Shown piece after piece: positions 6,895-14,825 of a stretch of 34,648 nucleotides of DNA (positions are counted from its first letter, which is position 1; the number at the start of each line of letters is the position of its first letter). The translations under genes and the position numbers were made by a program. The stretch covers positions 1-34,648 of the forward strand of contig CAMASI010000053.1 of assembly GCA_945861065.1 (NCBI GenBank), read 5' to 3'. A model generated the notes under the pieces. It saw only the letters and a list, made by a program, of their open reading frames with translations. It ran no database searches and had not been told where the DNA came from. This DNA comes from Klebsiella pneumoniae. GTDB taxonomy: Bacteria > Myxococcota_A > UBA796 > GCA-2862545.

Positions 6895-8055
6895 TCACAT
6901 GAAGTTGCGGGTATGCAGCGCCGATAGGCCCGCAGCCTCGGCGTCCGTAAAACCAAGCCGAACCAGGTGGGCCCGCCGAGACCGGTCCATTCGTGCGACC
7001 AACGCCACCACCCGGTCGAATCCGACCGCCACGCCGGTCGGCGTCCAGCCGTCACTTGCCAGCACCACCAGCGCGTCGAACACGTCGTCGTTGAGTCCGG
7101 AAGTTTCACGCAACGCGTCGTTCCGCCCGCGAATGGCCGAACCGAGCCGATCGCGAAGGGACGGGTCCGCAGCTGCTTGACGCCGCAGATGACCCACGGC
7201 AAATGCCACGTGGCGAGCCTCGTCCTGCGCAGCCAATTTGGCTACGGTCCGCGTCACCGGATCGGGTCCAAAATCCCTGAGAAAATGAAGGAGTTCGAGA
7301 AACGAAGCCTCACCGAGTACGGACAAGAGGAACGTCGCCATCGAGAAATCAGGCTCGCGGACGAGGGTCGCCAGTGACGCCTGGCCGCCCCGCGACGACG
7401 TTCCTATGCAGGTTCCCTTCAACGCCGCGCGCCTCGTGAAAACCTCCACATGCCGCGCTTCGTCCGCCACAGTGACGGCGAGCAAAGCAACGACCTCCCG
7501 GAAATGCGGATGGACCATTCCGATGAACCGCGCCGGAACCAGCAGCGCCGCCGTCTCGTTTTCGACGAGGTAGGTCATCACCTGCACGACTGCCTGTTCC
7601 ACTTGGGCAGGCAGGCTAAACTCAGCGTCCCACGGAACAGCGGTATTCGGATCCCACTGCGCCGCGACCGCCTGGGCGTACAGCCTTGGCGCGTCATCGT
7701 CCCAAACGACGTGTTTGTCCGTCAACGGGAACTGCAATTCCGCCTCGCCGTCTTCAATGAGCGCGCCACGCGCCGCCAACCCCCAACGGTTGTCTGCCTG
7801 CTGTGCGACACCATCCGCCATTCTCGGATCGACGGCACCCGAGGCCAGCGCGCCCACGAACCGGTCACGACCTGAGAGTCGAACCACTGTCCCGGACTCG
7901 TATCCATGCCCCGTGACCCGACACCACGCAGCGAGCGTCCCCTGCAAATCAGGGTGTCGGCCGATGACGCGAACACGGTCGGTCGTCCGGAGCGCATCCC
8001 GTACCAACACGTAGCTGCCACGCTCGAAGGCCACGTCGTCGAGGTCGACCGTCAT
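6895..8055 (-). CDS. TusA-like/ferritin-like fusion protein
   Basis: 386 residues, no signal peptide, so cytoplasmic. Residues 1-60 resemble the sulfur-carrier TusA/SirA fold (VLVRDALRTTDRVRVIG, then DLQGTLAAWCRVTGHGY). The usual catalytic cysteine near the N-terminus (Cys-Pro motif) is absent, with a serine at the approximate position; one Cys remains at residue 45. Residues about 150-330 form a ferritin-like four-helix region with two EARH motifs (Glu199/His202 and Glu279/His282) plus Glu165/Glu167 and Glu249, as expected for a di-iron or di-metal site. The ATG overlaps the stop of the upstream PhnD-like gene (ATGA), and it is the last gene of the five-gene operon. An oxidase or oxygenase acting on a sulfur compound is a guess from fold and context only. 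Confidence 0.72.
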   Translation of the reverse strand: MTVDLDDVAFERGSYVLVRDALRTTDRVRVIGRHPDLQGTLAAWCRVTGHGYESGTVVRLSGRDRFVGALASGAVDPRMADGVAQQADNRWGLAARGALIEDGEAELQFPLTDKHVVWDDDAPRLYAQAVAAQWDPNTAVPWDAEFSLPAQVEQAVVQVMTYLVENETAALLVPARFIGMVHPHFREVVALLAVTVADEARHVEVFTRRAALKGTCIGTSSRGGQASLATLVREPDFSMATFLLSVLGEASFLELLHFLRDFGPDPVTRTVAKLAAQDEARHVAFAVGHLRRQAAADPSLRDRLGSAIRGRNDALRETSGLNDDVFDALVVLASDGWTPTGVAVGFDRVVALVARMDRSRRAHLVRLGFTDAEAAGLSALHTRNFM

Positions 8056-8903
8056 GCTATCTGCTGATCGACGAAGTCCCTCACCCGTGCTGCGCCCACG
8101 AACGCGAGCACGTCCACTGCCGCTTCGAGCTGGGTGAAGCGGTCTACACGCCCAGGCCTCCACGCCCGAAGCCCCTCCATCTCCAACAGGGGCCGAACGT
8201 CGGGATTCTCCCAAGACATTCCCAGGAGAAGTGCGCTGAACCGAGCGACCTCCTGCGACTTGACCCCTTCGATTGCGGCGAACACACAGTGATCGAAGGG
8301 TTCGGTCCGAAGCAGCAAACGAGCGTCTTCCGACGGCAAGGTCCCGTCGCGGGCAAATCCAATCCGATTGGTATCGAGAATCGCAGCGGCATCGACCTCC
8401 CCTCTGACCAAGGCGCGCGCCGCGTCGCGTTCGCCTCCGATATGGTCGCCGTGTTTGCCAGGAAGAACGTCGAAGGGAACGACCTCGAAGTCAACTCCCG
8501 CAACAAGTCCATGCTCTGCGAGTTGGCCCAATGGGATGAGCGTTGCCTGCGGGGAGTCAATTGCGCCGACCGCCACCCGTTTGCCTCGCAAGTCTACCAG
8601 CGTGCGCACCTCGCCCGCCGACCGCACCATCAGGACGCTGGTGAGGTCCTGATCGGTATCGCGCATGCAAAACCCTAAAGGTTTCCGTCCTTTCGCCGCG
8701 CAGATTCGGCGCGTTTGCACCCAGGCCAACGGGGAATGCCAGGCCACATCGATGACGCCCCGCACCAGCGCCTCGACTTGGCGTTCATAGTTGTGGAAAA
8801 GAACCGGTTCTATCAGGCAGCCCCGGGGTTCAAGCCACGCGCGGAATCCATCCCAAATGGCGACGACTTTCGGGTCGTAGGCCACAGCGCCAAGCATCAA
8901 CAT
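8052..8903 (-). CDS. PhnD-like phosphate/phosphonate-type binding protein without signal peptide
   Basis: 283 residues. The fold is that of the PhnD/transferrin-type substrate-binding family: GAVAYDPKVVAIWDGF at the start, IDVAWHSPLAWV (the g-D-a binding-site turn), VDLRGKRVAVGAIDSPQATLIP near the middle, and VRGEVDAAAILDTNRIGF near the second lobe. The protein begins directly at the first beta strand with no signal peptide or lipobox, and no ABC permease or ATPase lies nearby. It is therefore probably a cytoplasmic ligand-binding or enzyme-partner version rather than a transporter component. The ATG at 8903 lies four bases after the stop of the flavoprotein gene, and its stop overlaps the start of the TusA/ferritin gene. 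ATG 8897 is an alternative start. Confidence 0.78.
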   Translation of the reverse strand: MLMLGAVAYDPKVVAIWDGFRAWLEPRGCLIEPVLFHNYERQVEALVRGVIDVAWHSPLAWVQTRRICAAKGRKPLGFCMRDTDQDLTSVLMVRSAGEVRTLVDLRGKRVAVGAIDSPQATLIPLGQLAEHGLVAGVDFEVVPFDVLPGKHGDHIGGERDAARALVRGEVDAAAILDTNRIGFARDGTLPSEDARLLLRTEPFDHCVFAAIEGVKSQEVARFSALLLGMSWENPDVRPLLEMEGLRAWRPGRVDRFTQLEAAVDVLAFVGAARVRDFVDQQIA

Positions 8904-8907
8904 CCGA

Positions 8908-10035
8908 TCACCCGAACAACGGCAGGCCGGTGATGGCCTTACCGATGAAGTCGTAGAGCACGTCAGACGTAGGCGCCATGACGCCCGCGGCGGTGGCATC
9001 GCGGAACGCTCGTTCCACACCCACCTCCTTTCGGAAGGCAGCACCACCACACACCCGCATGCACGTCGAGGTTACTTCCTGCGCGGTCTCTCCCGCCGCG
9101 GCCTTGCACTCAAGGACTCGCAACATCGCGTCGGGGCGGCCTGTCTCGACGGCGGAGAGCGTGTCCAGCCACAGCGACCTCGCCATGTCTGTCTGGACCC
9201 GGGCCTTCGCGAGGTAGGCGCGAACGGTAGGCAACGACGACAAGGCGGCCCCAAGGTGGGTGAATGAGGTCCCCGAAGCGTGGGCACAGGCTCCGGAAAG
9301 CGCAGCTTCGGAGATTCCCAAGGACGTCCCGGCACACATGATCTGAAAGATGGGGAGCACAACGCCCATCATGATGTCGAATCCCTGCCCGTCGCCGCCC
9401 AGGCGAGCACTGCTTTCGACAACGACATCGTTGCCATCGATCGGCGACGAGTCATTGCCTCTGAGGCCGAGCCCATCGAACGGCCGTGGCACCGACAGCC
9501 CGACTGCCCCCTGTTTCACCAACCAAAGTGTCGAGACGCCGTCCGCCTTGACGGGTTTGCTGCTCCACACGAAATGGGTCGCATGGTGGGCGCTTGTGAC
9601 CCAACTTTTTCGCGCGTTGAGGCGAACACCTCCGCCACCCGCGACAGCTGAGGACTCCGGGGCCCAGAAGTGGCTCCGGCTACCGACCTCGGAGAAAGCA
9701 AGCGTCAAAAGCGCCCGGCCTTCTGCCACCTCCTGGTTGAATTCCGGAGTCCCGTGGGCAGCGATCACGGCGGCGCCAGCGTAGTGCATGCACAGCACCA
9801 TGGCCGTGCTGGCGCAGCGTTGTGCGACCCTCTCGACGACCGCCGCCGCGTCGGTGAAACCCCCGCCGAGGCCTCCGTTCGAGGTCGGCGTCACCAGGCC
9901 CAACAACCCCGATTCCTTGAGGGCCACCACCGTCGCACCTGGGAAAGAGGCAGTCTTGTCGACCTCTACGGCACGGTCGGCAATGCCCGACAACAAAGGC
10001 TCAAGGCGACCGAAGGCACCTTCTCGAATAGACAT
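8908..10035 (-). CDS. Acyl-CoA-dehydrogenase-like flavoprotein
   Basis: 375 residues. The family layout is clear: N-terminal helical domain with SFPGATVVALKESGLLGLVTPTSNGGLGG, a middle beta domain starting LTLAFSEVGSRSHF, and a C-terminal helical domain with the CGGAAFRKE and VERAFRDA stretches that contact FAD in the family. In true dehydrogenases a catalytic glutamate often sits in a YEG-type motif just after that last stretch. Here the sequence reads MAPTSDVLYDFIG, with no glutamate. This suggests a monooxygenase-like or reductive role, as in the related DszC/SfnB-type flavoproteins, although a catalytic base elsewhere is possible. ATG 10035 has a GGAAG ribosome site; a GTG at 10074 directly abutting the upstream stop is the alternative. 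Confidence 0.82.
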   Translation of the reverse strand: MSIREGAFGRLEPLLSGIADRAVEVDKTASFPGATVVALKESGLLGLVTPTSNGGLGGGFTDAAAVVERVAQRCASTAMVLCMHYAGAAVIAAHGTPEFNQEVAEGRALLTLAFSEVGSRSHFWAPESSAVAGGGGVRLNARKSWVTSAHHATHFVWSSKPVKADGVSTLWLVKQGAVGLSVPRPFDGLGLRGNDSSPIDGNDVVVESSARLGGDGQGFDIMMGVVLPIFQIMCAGTSLGISEAALSGACAHASGTSFTHLGAALSSLPTVRAYLAKARVQTDMARSLWLDTLSAVETGRPDAMLRVLECKAAAGETAQEVTSTCMRVCGGAAFRKEVGVERAFRDATAAGVMAPTSDVLYDFIGKAITGLPLFG

Positions 10036-10074
10036 GCCACTTCCAGAGGTTTCTTGTGGCGATAAGCGAGTCAC

Positions 10075-10926
10075 TCAGGGTTCAGAAACGACGATCCACG
10101 TGAGGAGGTCGACCCCTTCGCCGAGATCCGTGGTGGCCGTAGCGCCGTCCGAGGTGGCAACTACTGGCTCAGAGAGCACGCCATTGAACTGGTTCAGCAC
10201 ACGAATATTCACCGTACCGCCCACAGAAACATCTACGGGAACCGTCACGCCGATCGGGGATGAACTGGTCAAGGCCCACGGCGTCAGCACGTAAATGTCG
10301 ATGATTCGCTCATCCACGAGGTCGGGGAAATCCACCTGCCAGTCAGACGGAATCCGCCCCGCGCCAATTCCCTGGAGAAATACACCGATCGGGGCTTTGA
10401 GGTCATCTTCGACCAGCGTCAACTCGAGGCCATCTCCCACAGAAAGCGTGGAAGGCAACGAATCGTCTCCGGAAAACTCAACGAGGTCTGGAAGTGTCGG
10501 GCAATACAAGCGGCCGATATCCTGCACGCCAGCCTCGACGACGATTGGAACGACGCCCGTCGCAAGCCCGTCCCCCTCATGGGTCTTGACGGCCATCGTG
10601 TCGCCAGGGTCCGGGAAGAAAGAAAACCTTCCGTGATCGTCGGAATCGTCCGTCAGACACGTGGTGAGCGTGCACCCCAATACCTGGAGACCGGCTACCG
10701 GTAAACCAATTGGACCCACGACAACGCCATAGAGGCCAGGGTCCCGCGTTTCGATCGGCGGGTCCGTCTCCGTTCCGGTGTCGTCGGGATCCGTGCCCGT
10801 CTCCGAGGGCGTTTCAGTGTCCGTGTCGGTGTCCGTCAGGTCCGTTTCCGTCGGCTTAGGGTTGGAATCGTCACCTTCACCGTCTTGTGTCGAGCACGCG
10901 ACAAGCAGGATCGTGGCAAGGTTCAA
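10075..10926 (-). CDS. Lipoprotein with Thr/Asp stalk and carboxypeptidase-regulatory-like domain
   Basis: 283 residues from a TTG start preceded by GGGGAGG at five bases; the start overlaps the LysR stop (TTGA). The signal NLATILLVAC gives a lipobox Cys11, followed by a stalk rich in TD, TET and SETG. A beta-sandwich segment (GLYGVVVGPIGLPVAGLQVLGC to GRFSFFPDPG) resembles the carboxypeptidase-regulatory-like fold common in surface proteins. The C-terminal half is beta-rich and unrecognised. Its position inside a compact operon with three soluble proteins and a regulator is unusual and suggests a sensing or ligand-presenting role at the envelope. The earlier in-frame ATG at 11034 lies within the LysR gene and gives no signal peptide. 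Confidence 0.72.
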   Translation of the reverse strand: MNLATILLVACSTQDGEGDDSNPKPTETDLTDTDTDTETPSETGTDPDDTGTETDPPIETRDPGLYGVVVGPIGLPVAGLQVLGCTLTTCLTDDSDDHGRFSFFPDPGDTMAVKTHEGDGLATGVVPIVVEAGVQDIGRLYCPTLPDLVEFSGDDSLPSTLSVGDGLELTLVEDDLKAPIGVFLQGIGAGRIPSDWQVDFPDLVDERIIDIYVLTPWALTSSSPIGVTVPVDVSVGGTVNIRVLNQFNGVLSEPVVATSDGATATTDLGEGVDLLTWIVVSEP

Positions 10927-11768
10927 GTGGCCTCCCCTACGGCAGCCCGTCGGAATTCCACCGCGGCTGCTGACAATGAAATTCCGCGCTGCGTCACTAA
11001 ATGGACCGAACGCCGCTGCGGCGTGCCCGGCCAATTGATGCGCGCAAGCCTACCCAAGCGGAGGTCCTCCTCCACCAAGGACTGCGGAAGGAACGCACAG
11101 CCCGCACCGTCGAGAACGCAGCGGCGGGCGGCCTCAGGGCTCGCGACCGTGAGCGTTGGCTGAACGCCGGGCGTCGCCAAGTCACGACCCAAGACTTGGC
11201 CGTTGCCAAACTCGCAGGCAACCCACGGCAGCAGGCGGACACGGCCGGCAGACGCAGCTGGCAAATCCACAAGAATGATATCGTCCGAGGTGTACCAAGT
11301 CGCGATTAGGTCAGGATCCTTTGGCGCGTCTGCCACAAAGGCGACCTCGCAATCCCCCGCACGAACGGCGGTCAGCGCCGCCTCCGGCATGAACAATCGA
11401 ACGAGCACATGTACGTCCGGGTGGCGTTGGGCAAATGAGGGCAACAACCGCGTCACCTGAGCTTCTCCAACGGCCGTCACTGCGACTTTCAATACACCCG
11501 CAGGCACGCCCACCTGCCCTCGGACCTCGCTCAAGGCCTCCCGCTGAAGTCCTAGAAGACGGTGGGCGTAGGAGATCATCACACGCCCCGCCTCCGTGGG
11601 GCGCGAACCGGCGGTGGCCCGGTCAATCAGCCGCACGCCGACGTGCTCTTCCAACTCCTTGATGTGCAGACTTGCCGTAGATTGACTGACGTGCACCCTT
11701 CGCGCCGCATCGGTAAACGACCCGAGCGACGCCACGGCCAGGAAAGTCTGGAGCTGTTCAGTCTTCAC
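10923..11768 (-). CDS. LysR-family transcriptional regulator
   Basis: 281 residues. The N-terminal winged helix is typical: LQTFLAVASLGSFTDAARRVHVSQSTASLHIKELEE followed by VGVRLIDR, with the recognition helix around VSQSTASLHI. The effector domain runs from about residue 75 to the end (VLKVAVTAVGEAQVTRLLP, FGNGQVLGRDL). The GTG at 11768 follows GAGG at five bases and gives the standard LysR start; the frame is open to 11819, but those residues are not family-like. It is the first gene of the operon and is transcribed in the same direction as its targets, unlike the commoner divergent arrangement. The effector is unknown. Confidence 0.88.
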   Translation of the reverse strand: MKTEQLQTFLAVASLGSFTDAARRVHVSQSTASLHIKELEEHVGVRLIDRATAGSRPTEAGRVMISYAHRLLGLQREALSEVRGQVGVPAGVLKVAVTAVGEAQVTRLLPSFAQRHPDVHVLVRLFMPEAALTAVRAGDCEVAFVADAPKDPDLIATWYTSDDIILVDLPAASAGRVRLLPWVACEFGNGQVLGRDLATPGVQPTLTVASPEAARRCVLDGAGCAFLPQSLVEEDLRLGRLARINWPGTPQRRSVHLVTQRGISLSAAAVEFRRAAVGEAT

Positions 11769-11821
11769 CGGCGCCTCGCACAACTTGGGTAGTGCGGGCA
11801 CGAGCCTAAGTGGTTCCACGT

Positions 11822-11842
11822 ATTCGGGATTAAAATCGAAAT
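11822..11842 (-). promoter_or_regulatory. Possible LysR operator/promoter region
   Basis: An A/T-rich interrupted palindrome (TTCG, ten bases, CGAA) lies 54 bases upstream of the lysR start, in a region otherwise high in GC. LysR boxes are usually short inverted repeats of this general form. The match is weak, and I found no convincing -35/-10 pair, so this is only a pointer for autoregulation. Confidence 0.25.
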
Positions 11843-11872
11843 TCCTGCATCGCCTCGATCAACCCACATCCG

Positions 11873-11910
11873 CTTAAAACGAGACGCCCTGCGGAAGGCC
11901 GCAGGGCGTC
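11873..11910 (-). terminator. Intrinsic terminator after the selenoprotein gene
   Basis: On the minus strand a perfect 12-bp stem (GACGCCCTGCGG paired with CCGCAGGGCGTC, four-base loop) spans 11910 to 11883 and is followed by TCGTTTTAAG. It lies 23 bases after the stop at 11934 and upstream of the lysR operon. It therefore ends transcription of the lipoprotein train and insulates the next operon. It also marks the true 3-prime end of the gene that crosses the in-frame TGA. Confidence 0.85.
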
Positions 11911-11933
11911 AGTAATCTAGCCGCCGACTCGGG

Positions 11934-14135
11934 CTAGAGCAGAGGAAGAATGGCAGCTTCAAGCGCCGAGAAATCGTATTCTCGGGCGATATACTGCATG
12001 ACTCCGTTCTTGTCGATCACGATTTGCACCGGGAACGGATTGCTACCGTCGTAGATGCCTTCGATCTCGGAGTAGGTGAACGTATCGATCTCAAGGCCGG
12101 CCGGGTAGGTTGTGCCGAGGTAGTCGATGTACTCTGCGAGCCAGGCCGGGTTCAGGATGTCCGCCGCATTGTTGTCCAGCGCGACGATTTTCAGGTTCTG
12201 AAACGCGGGGTTCAGCCACAATTGAGCTTCAATGTCTGGCAACTCCAGACTACAGACGGGTCAATATGTGGCGAAGTAAATGACCAGAGTTACCGAACCG
12301 AGCGCGTCGGTCGTGAATGACCATTCGCTGTCGTCGGTGAGGGTGGCGGTGGTCTCGGGGAAGGCATCGCCTACCCCCAAACCGGCGCCATTCCCCACGA
12401 AGTAGCCCTCACGCAACGGTTGGCTCGGGTCGTCAGACATGACGGTCAGAATGGTGTCTTCTTGGCCCTCATAAGGGTCGTACGGATCGATGAAGTCGAT
12501 TCCAATCGTGGCCGTAAACGTCACATCCACGGTTGTTTTTTCACCGGGCATAAGCAACGCTTCTGTCTTGTTCGGCACAAACGCCGGGTTGGACGACCAG
12601 ATGTCGTACACGGTCAAAGGTGCCGTGCCGTCGTTGAAGATTTCGAACGACGCCAAGGCGCTCTCGCCGAGGTTTTGCTCCCCTGGAATCGCGATCTGGG
12701 CAAAGGCCTCCGGGAGGACGATATATGGCGCAATGTTCTCGGGATGGACTTCGTAGTTGTACGGAACCCACCAGGTGCCGTTGAACAGGTTGTTGTCGTT
12801 CCCGGCGATGGCCAGCACGCGGTCGGTGATGTCAGGGCGCTCGCCGCCATCCGCTGCCTCGGGCAGGGAAGACGTATAGTACTCTTTGCCCACGGTGTGG
12901 CGCACCGCGCCGATCAGCGTCGGGTTGGCTGGGTCTACCGCGACGTCGTAGACGCGGGCGTCGCTCCATGCCGCTACGAACAGCTTGCCAGCGTCGTAGT
13001 CCACCGCAATCGCCGCGCCCGCATCGATGGCTACTGTGGAGAGCAACTCCAAGAAGCTGGGGTTCGACACATCGACAACCGCGATGCCACCACTCTCGGC
13101 GGCGACGTAGGCAATGCCCGTCTCATTGATGTCGATGTCGCGCGCCTGTCCTTCGAACACGAGGCGGTCCAACTCGAACATGTCCGTAGGATCCGACACG
13201 TCCAGGGTGACCAATCCACCGATGCCGTCGGTCACGTAGGCCGTGTTTCCGATGACCTTGACATCCCAAGCATTCTCAAGGTCGAGGTACTCGCCGACAC
13301 GGGTGAAAATGAGGGTGATGGGATCGTAGGTGTACACGGCGAGCCCTTCGTCGTGCAACGTGACCCAGATGTACCCCCGCTCCGAGTCGAGACCTTCGTA
13401 CGCCGTGGACGAATTCGTGATTCCGTCGGGCGGATCGTTGGTATCGACTTGGTTTTCGCTGAGTTTCGGGATCTCCGTGGGCGCGAGTGTGACCTTCGTC
13501 AGGTCGTCGGGAATGCCGTCGAGGTCCACGTCCGTGGTGCTGTTGACCATGTTCAGGTCCCAGCCCGAGAGGAATCCGAGGCCGTCGGTGATTCCGCCGT
13601 GATGGGTCGTGAAAATCAGGTCACGGTTGTCGTCGTCCGCCACGAGGTGGATGCAGCCTGGGTTCTTACTGCCCGTGGTCTTGAGGTGGGTGAAACCCTG
13701 CGCCTGAAAGCTCATGTTTCCAGGGTTGGTCGCGTCAAGCACGCCAAAGGTGTACGAGCAGTACATCAATTGGGCGACGGTGTCGGGAAGTGCGTCCCGA
13801 TAAATCATCTCGGACAGATGCATGTGGTTTTCGCCGGCCCCGTTGGATCCAACGGTGGCGCCCGTGCCGTTGTCCTGGAGTCGTTGCAACTCCACGACGA
13901 CTTCTTCAAAATGCCCGGGCTCGAGCTGCGAGTCGAAGATGGTGTTGGTCACGGTGTCCGTGATGGTAACGGTGTTCGTTTCCGTCAAGTTATTCGTGAT
14001 CGTAATGTCCTCGCCCGGAACCTCAACGGTGACGGTGTTCGTGATCGTGCGATCGACGTACACAGTCTCCGTTTCGGGGTCCGCCGGCTTGCACGCCATA
14101 GCGAGTGCTGCCAGGAAAATGGGTCGTGCCTTCAT
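11934..14135 (-). CDS. Selenoprotein: LVIVD-propeller lipoprotein with C-terminal UxxC thioredoxin-like domain
   Basis: 733 residues if the in-frame TGA at 12263-12261 is read as selenocysteine (residue 625). Order: signal with lipobox-like LAMAC (Cys15); Thr-rich stalk; LVIVD-type beta-propeller (about 90-430, e.g. GLVTLDVSDP and GIAVVDVSNP); a HYDIN/ASPM-like sandwich (about 475-590, with NDGTAPLTVYDI and VMSDDPSQPL); then a redoxin domain (about 592-733). The thioredoxin strand and active site read VTLVIYFATY-U-PVC-SLELPDIE, so the TGA takes the place of the first cysteine of CxxC, with resolving Cys628. Homology continues in the same frame on both sides (DNN, PFPVQIVIDKNG). A SECIS-like hairpin follows the TGA and a strong terminator follows the stop. 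A standard reading would give two ORFs, 14135-12261 and 12242-11934. A nonsense mutation is the alternative. Confidence 0.85.
12234..12263 (-). promoter_or_regulatory. Candidate bacterial SECIS element with its UGA codon
   Basis: Ten bases after the TGA (12263-12261) is a 6-bp stem, GTCTGG (12250-12245) with CCAGAC (12239-12234), closing an AGTTG loop. The loop G is the 18th base after the TGA. Bacterial SECIS elements are small stem-loops just downstream of the UGA with a G at the start of a small apical loop, so position, size and loop all fit. The hairpin lies within the coding sequence of the redoxin domain, as expected for bacteria. Confidence 0.7.
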
Positions 14136-14381
14136 TCGTGCCTCGTGGACGATGGTTGCGTGGCGGGAGGGCTCTCCTCCTGCTCGGCTATGAAGTGCTG
14201 CGCGGCTCGTCTAAGGGTCCGGGATCGTTCGCCAATGCAAAAACATCGGACCCAGGGCGACCAACCCCTTCGGGTTCGCATCGCAACTTCCCTGTAATCA
14301 GCTCCGTTCTGACAGACTTTCCGACACCTTCATCGACCGCATGACGGAGCGTCAACATCGGCCACGTCGATGCGCCCGCAA

Positions 14382-14825
14382 TCAGTCAATCACGGCGCCG
14401 TCGTTGATCCACTCCTCGACGTGGGCGACGTCTTCGGAAGGAAGCAAGCCAGTTTTAGGCATCACGCTGAAGCCTAGTCCCGCGACGTCAAGCCACAGGG
14501 TTGACGCAGACGCATCGCCAGGAACCAACCAGTAGGCTGTGTCGGCGTGCAGGTCGATTCCCTGGACCGAAGGGTGGCACACGTCGCAATGGTCCGCGTA
14601 CAGCAACTCCATGCCGGCCCAGTCGGAGCTGTAGGTGTTGGCGACCGGCGTGGTCCCCGTCTCCGTGGGCGGATCGGTGTCTGCCGGCGGGTCAGTGTCG
14701 ACGTCCGTTTCCGTTTCCACGTCGGTGTCCGTGGTCGATGGCTGTTCGCTACAGGCCGCGCAGAGGGCCAACGCCAGGCACAAGTAAAGGCGTGCCGACT
14801 TCGATTCGATTCTTACGTTTTTCAT
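14382..14825 (-). CDS. Cytochrome c-like lipoprotein with a single heme site
   Basis: 147 residues. The signal ends in the lipobox LCAAC (Cys25) and is followed by a short stalk of TDTD/TETE/DTDPP units. The single heme c motif CDVCH is at residues 80-84, with a likely axial Met122 in SVMPKTG and a C-terminal helix EDVAHVEEWIND. This is the arrangement of small class I cytochromes, including the planctomycete-type cytochrome domains. Its ATG overlaps the stop of the upstream NHL protein (ATGA), so the two are translationally coupled. An outward-facing electron carrier is likely; its partner could be the redox-active selenoprotein encoded next, 246 bases downstream, but this is inferred from position only. 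Confidence 0.82.
   Translation of the reverse strand: MKNVRIESKSARLYLCLALALCAACSEQPSTTDTDVETETDVDTDPPADTDPPTETGTTPVANTYSSDWAGMELLYADHCDVCHPSVQGIDLHADTAYWLVPGDASASTLWLDVAGLGFSVMPKTGLLPSEDVAHVEEWINDGAVID

Noticed and set aside
11934-12242. Separate small redoxin gene starting at the TTG at 12242
   Set aside because: It would lack the first strand and half the active site of its fold and has no ribosome site. Readthrough of the TGA restores a complete domain.
12420-14297. Long 625-residue open frame on the plus strand across the selenoprotein gene
   Set aside because: It is the antisense of a real gene, rich in Arg, His and Val with no domain. High GC and biased codons keep the opposite frame open.
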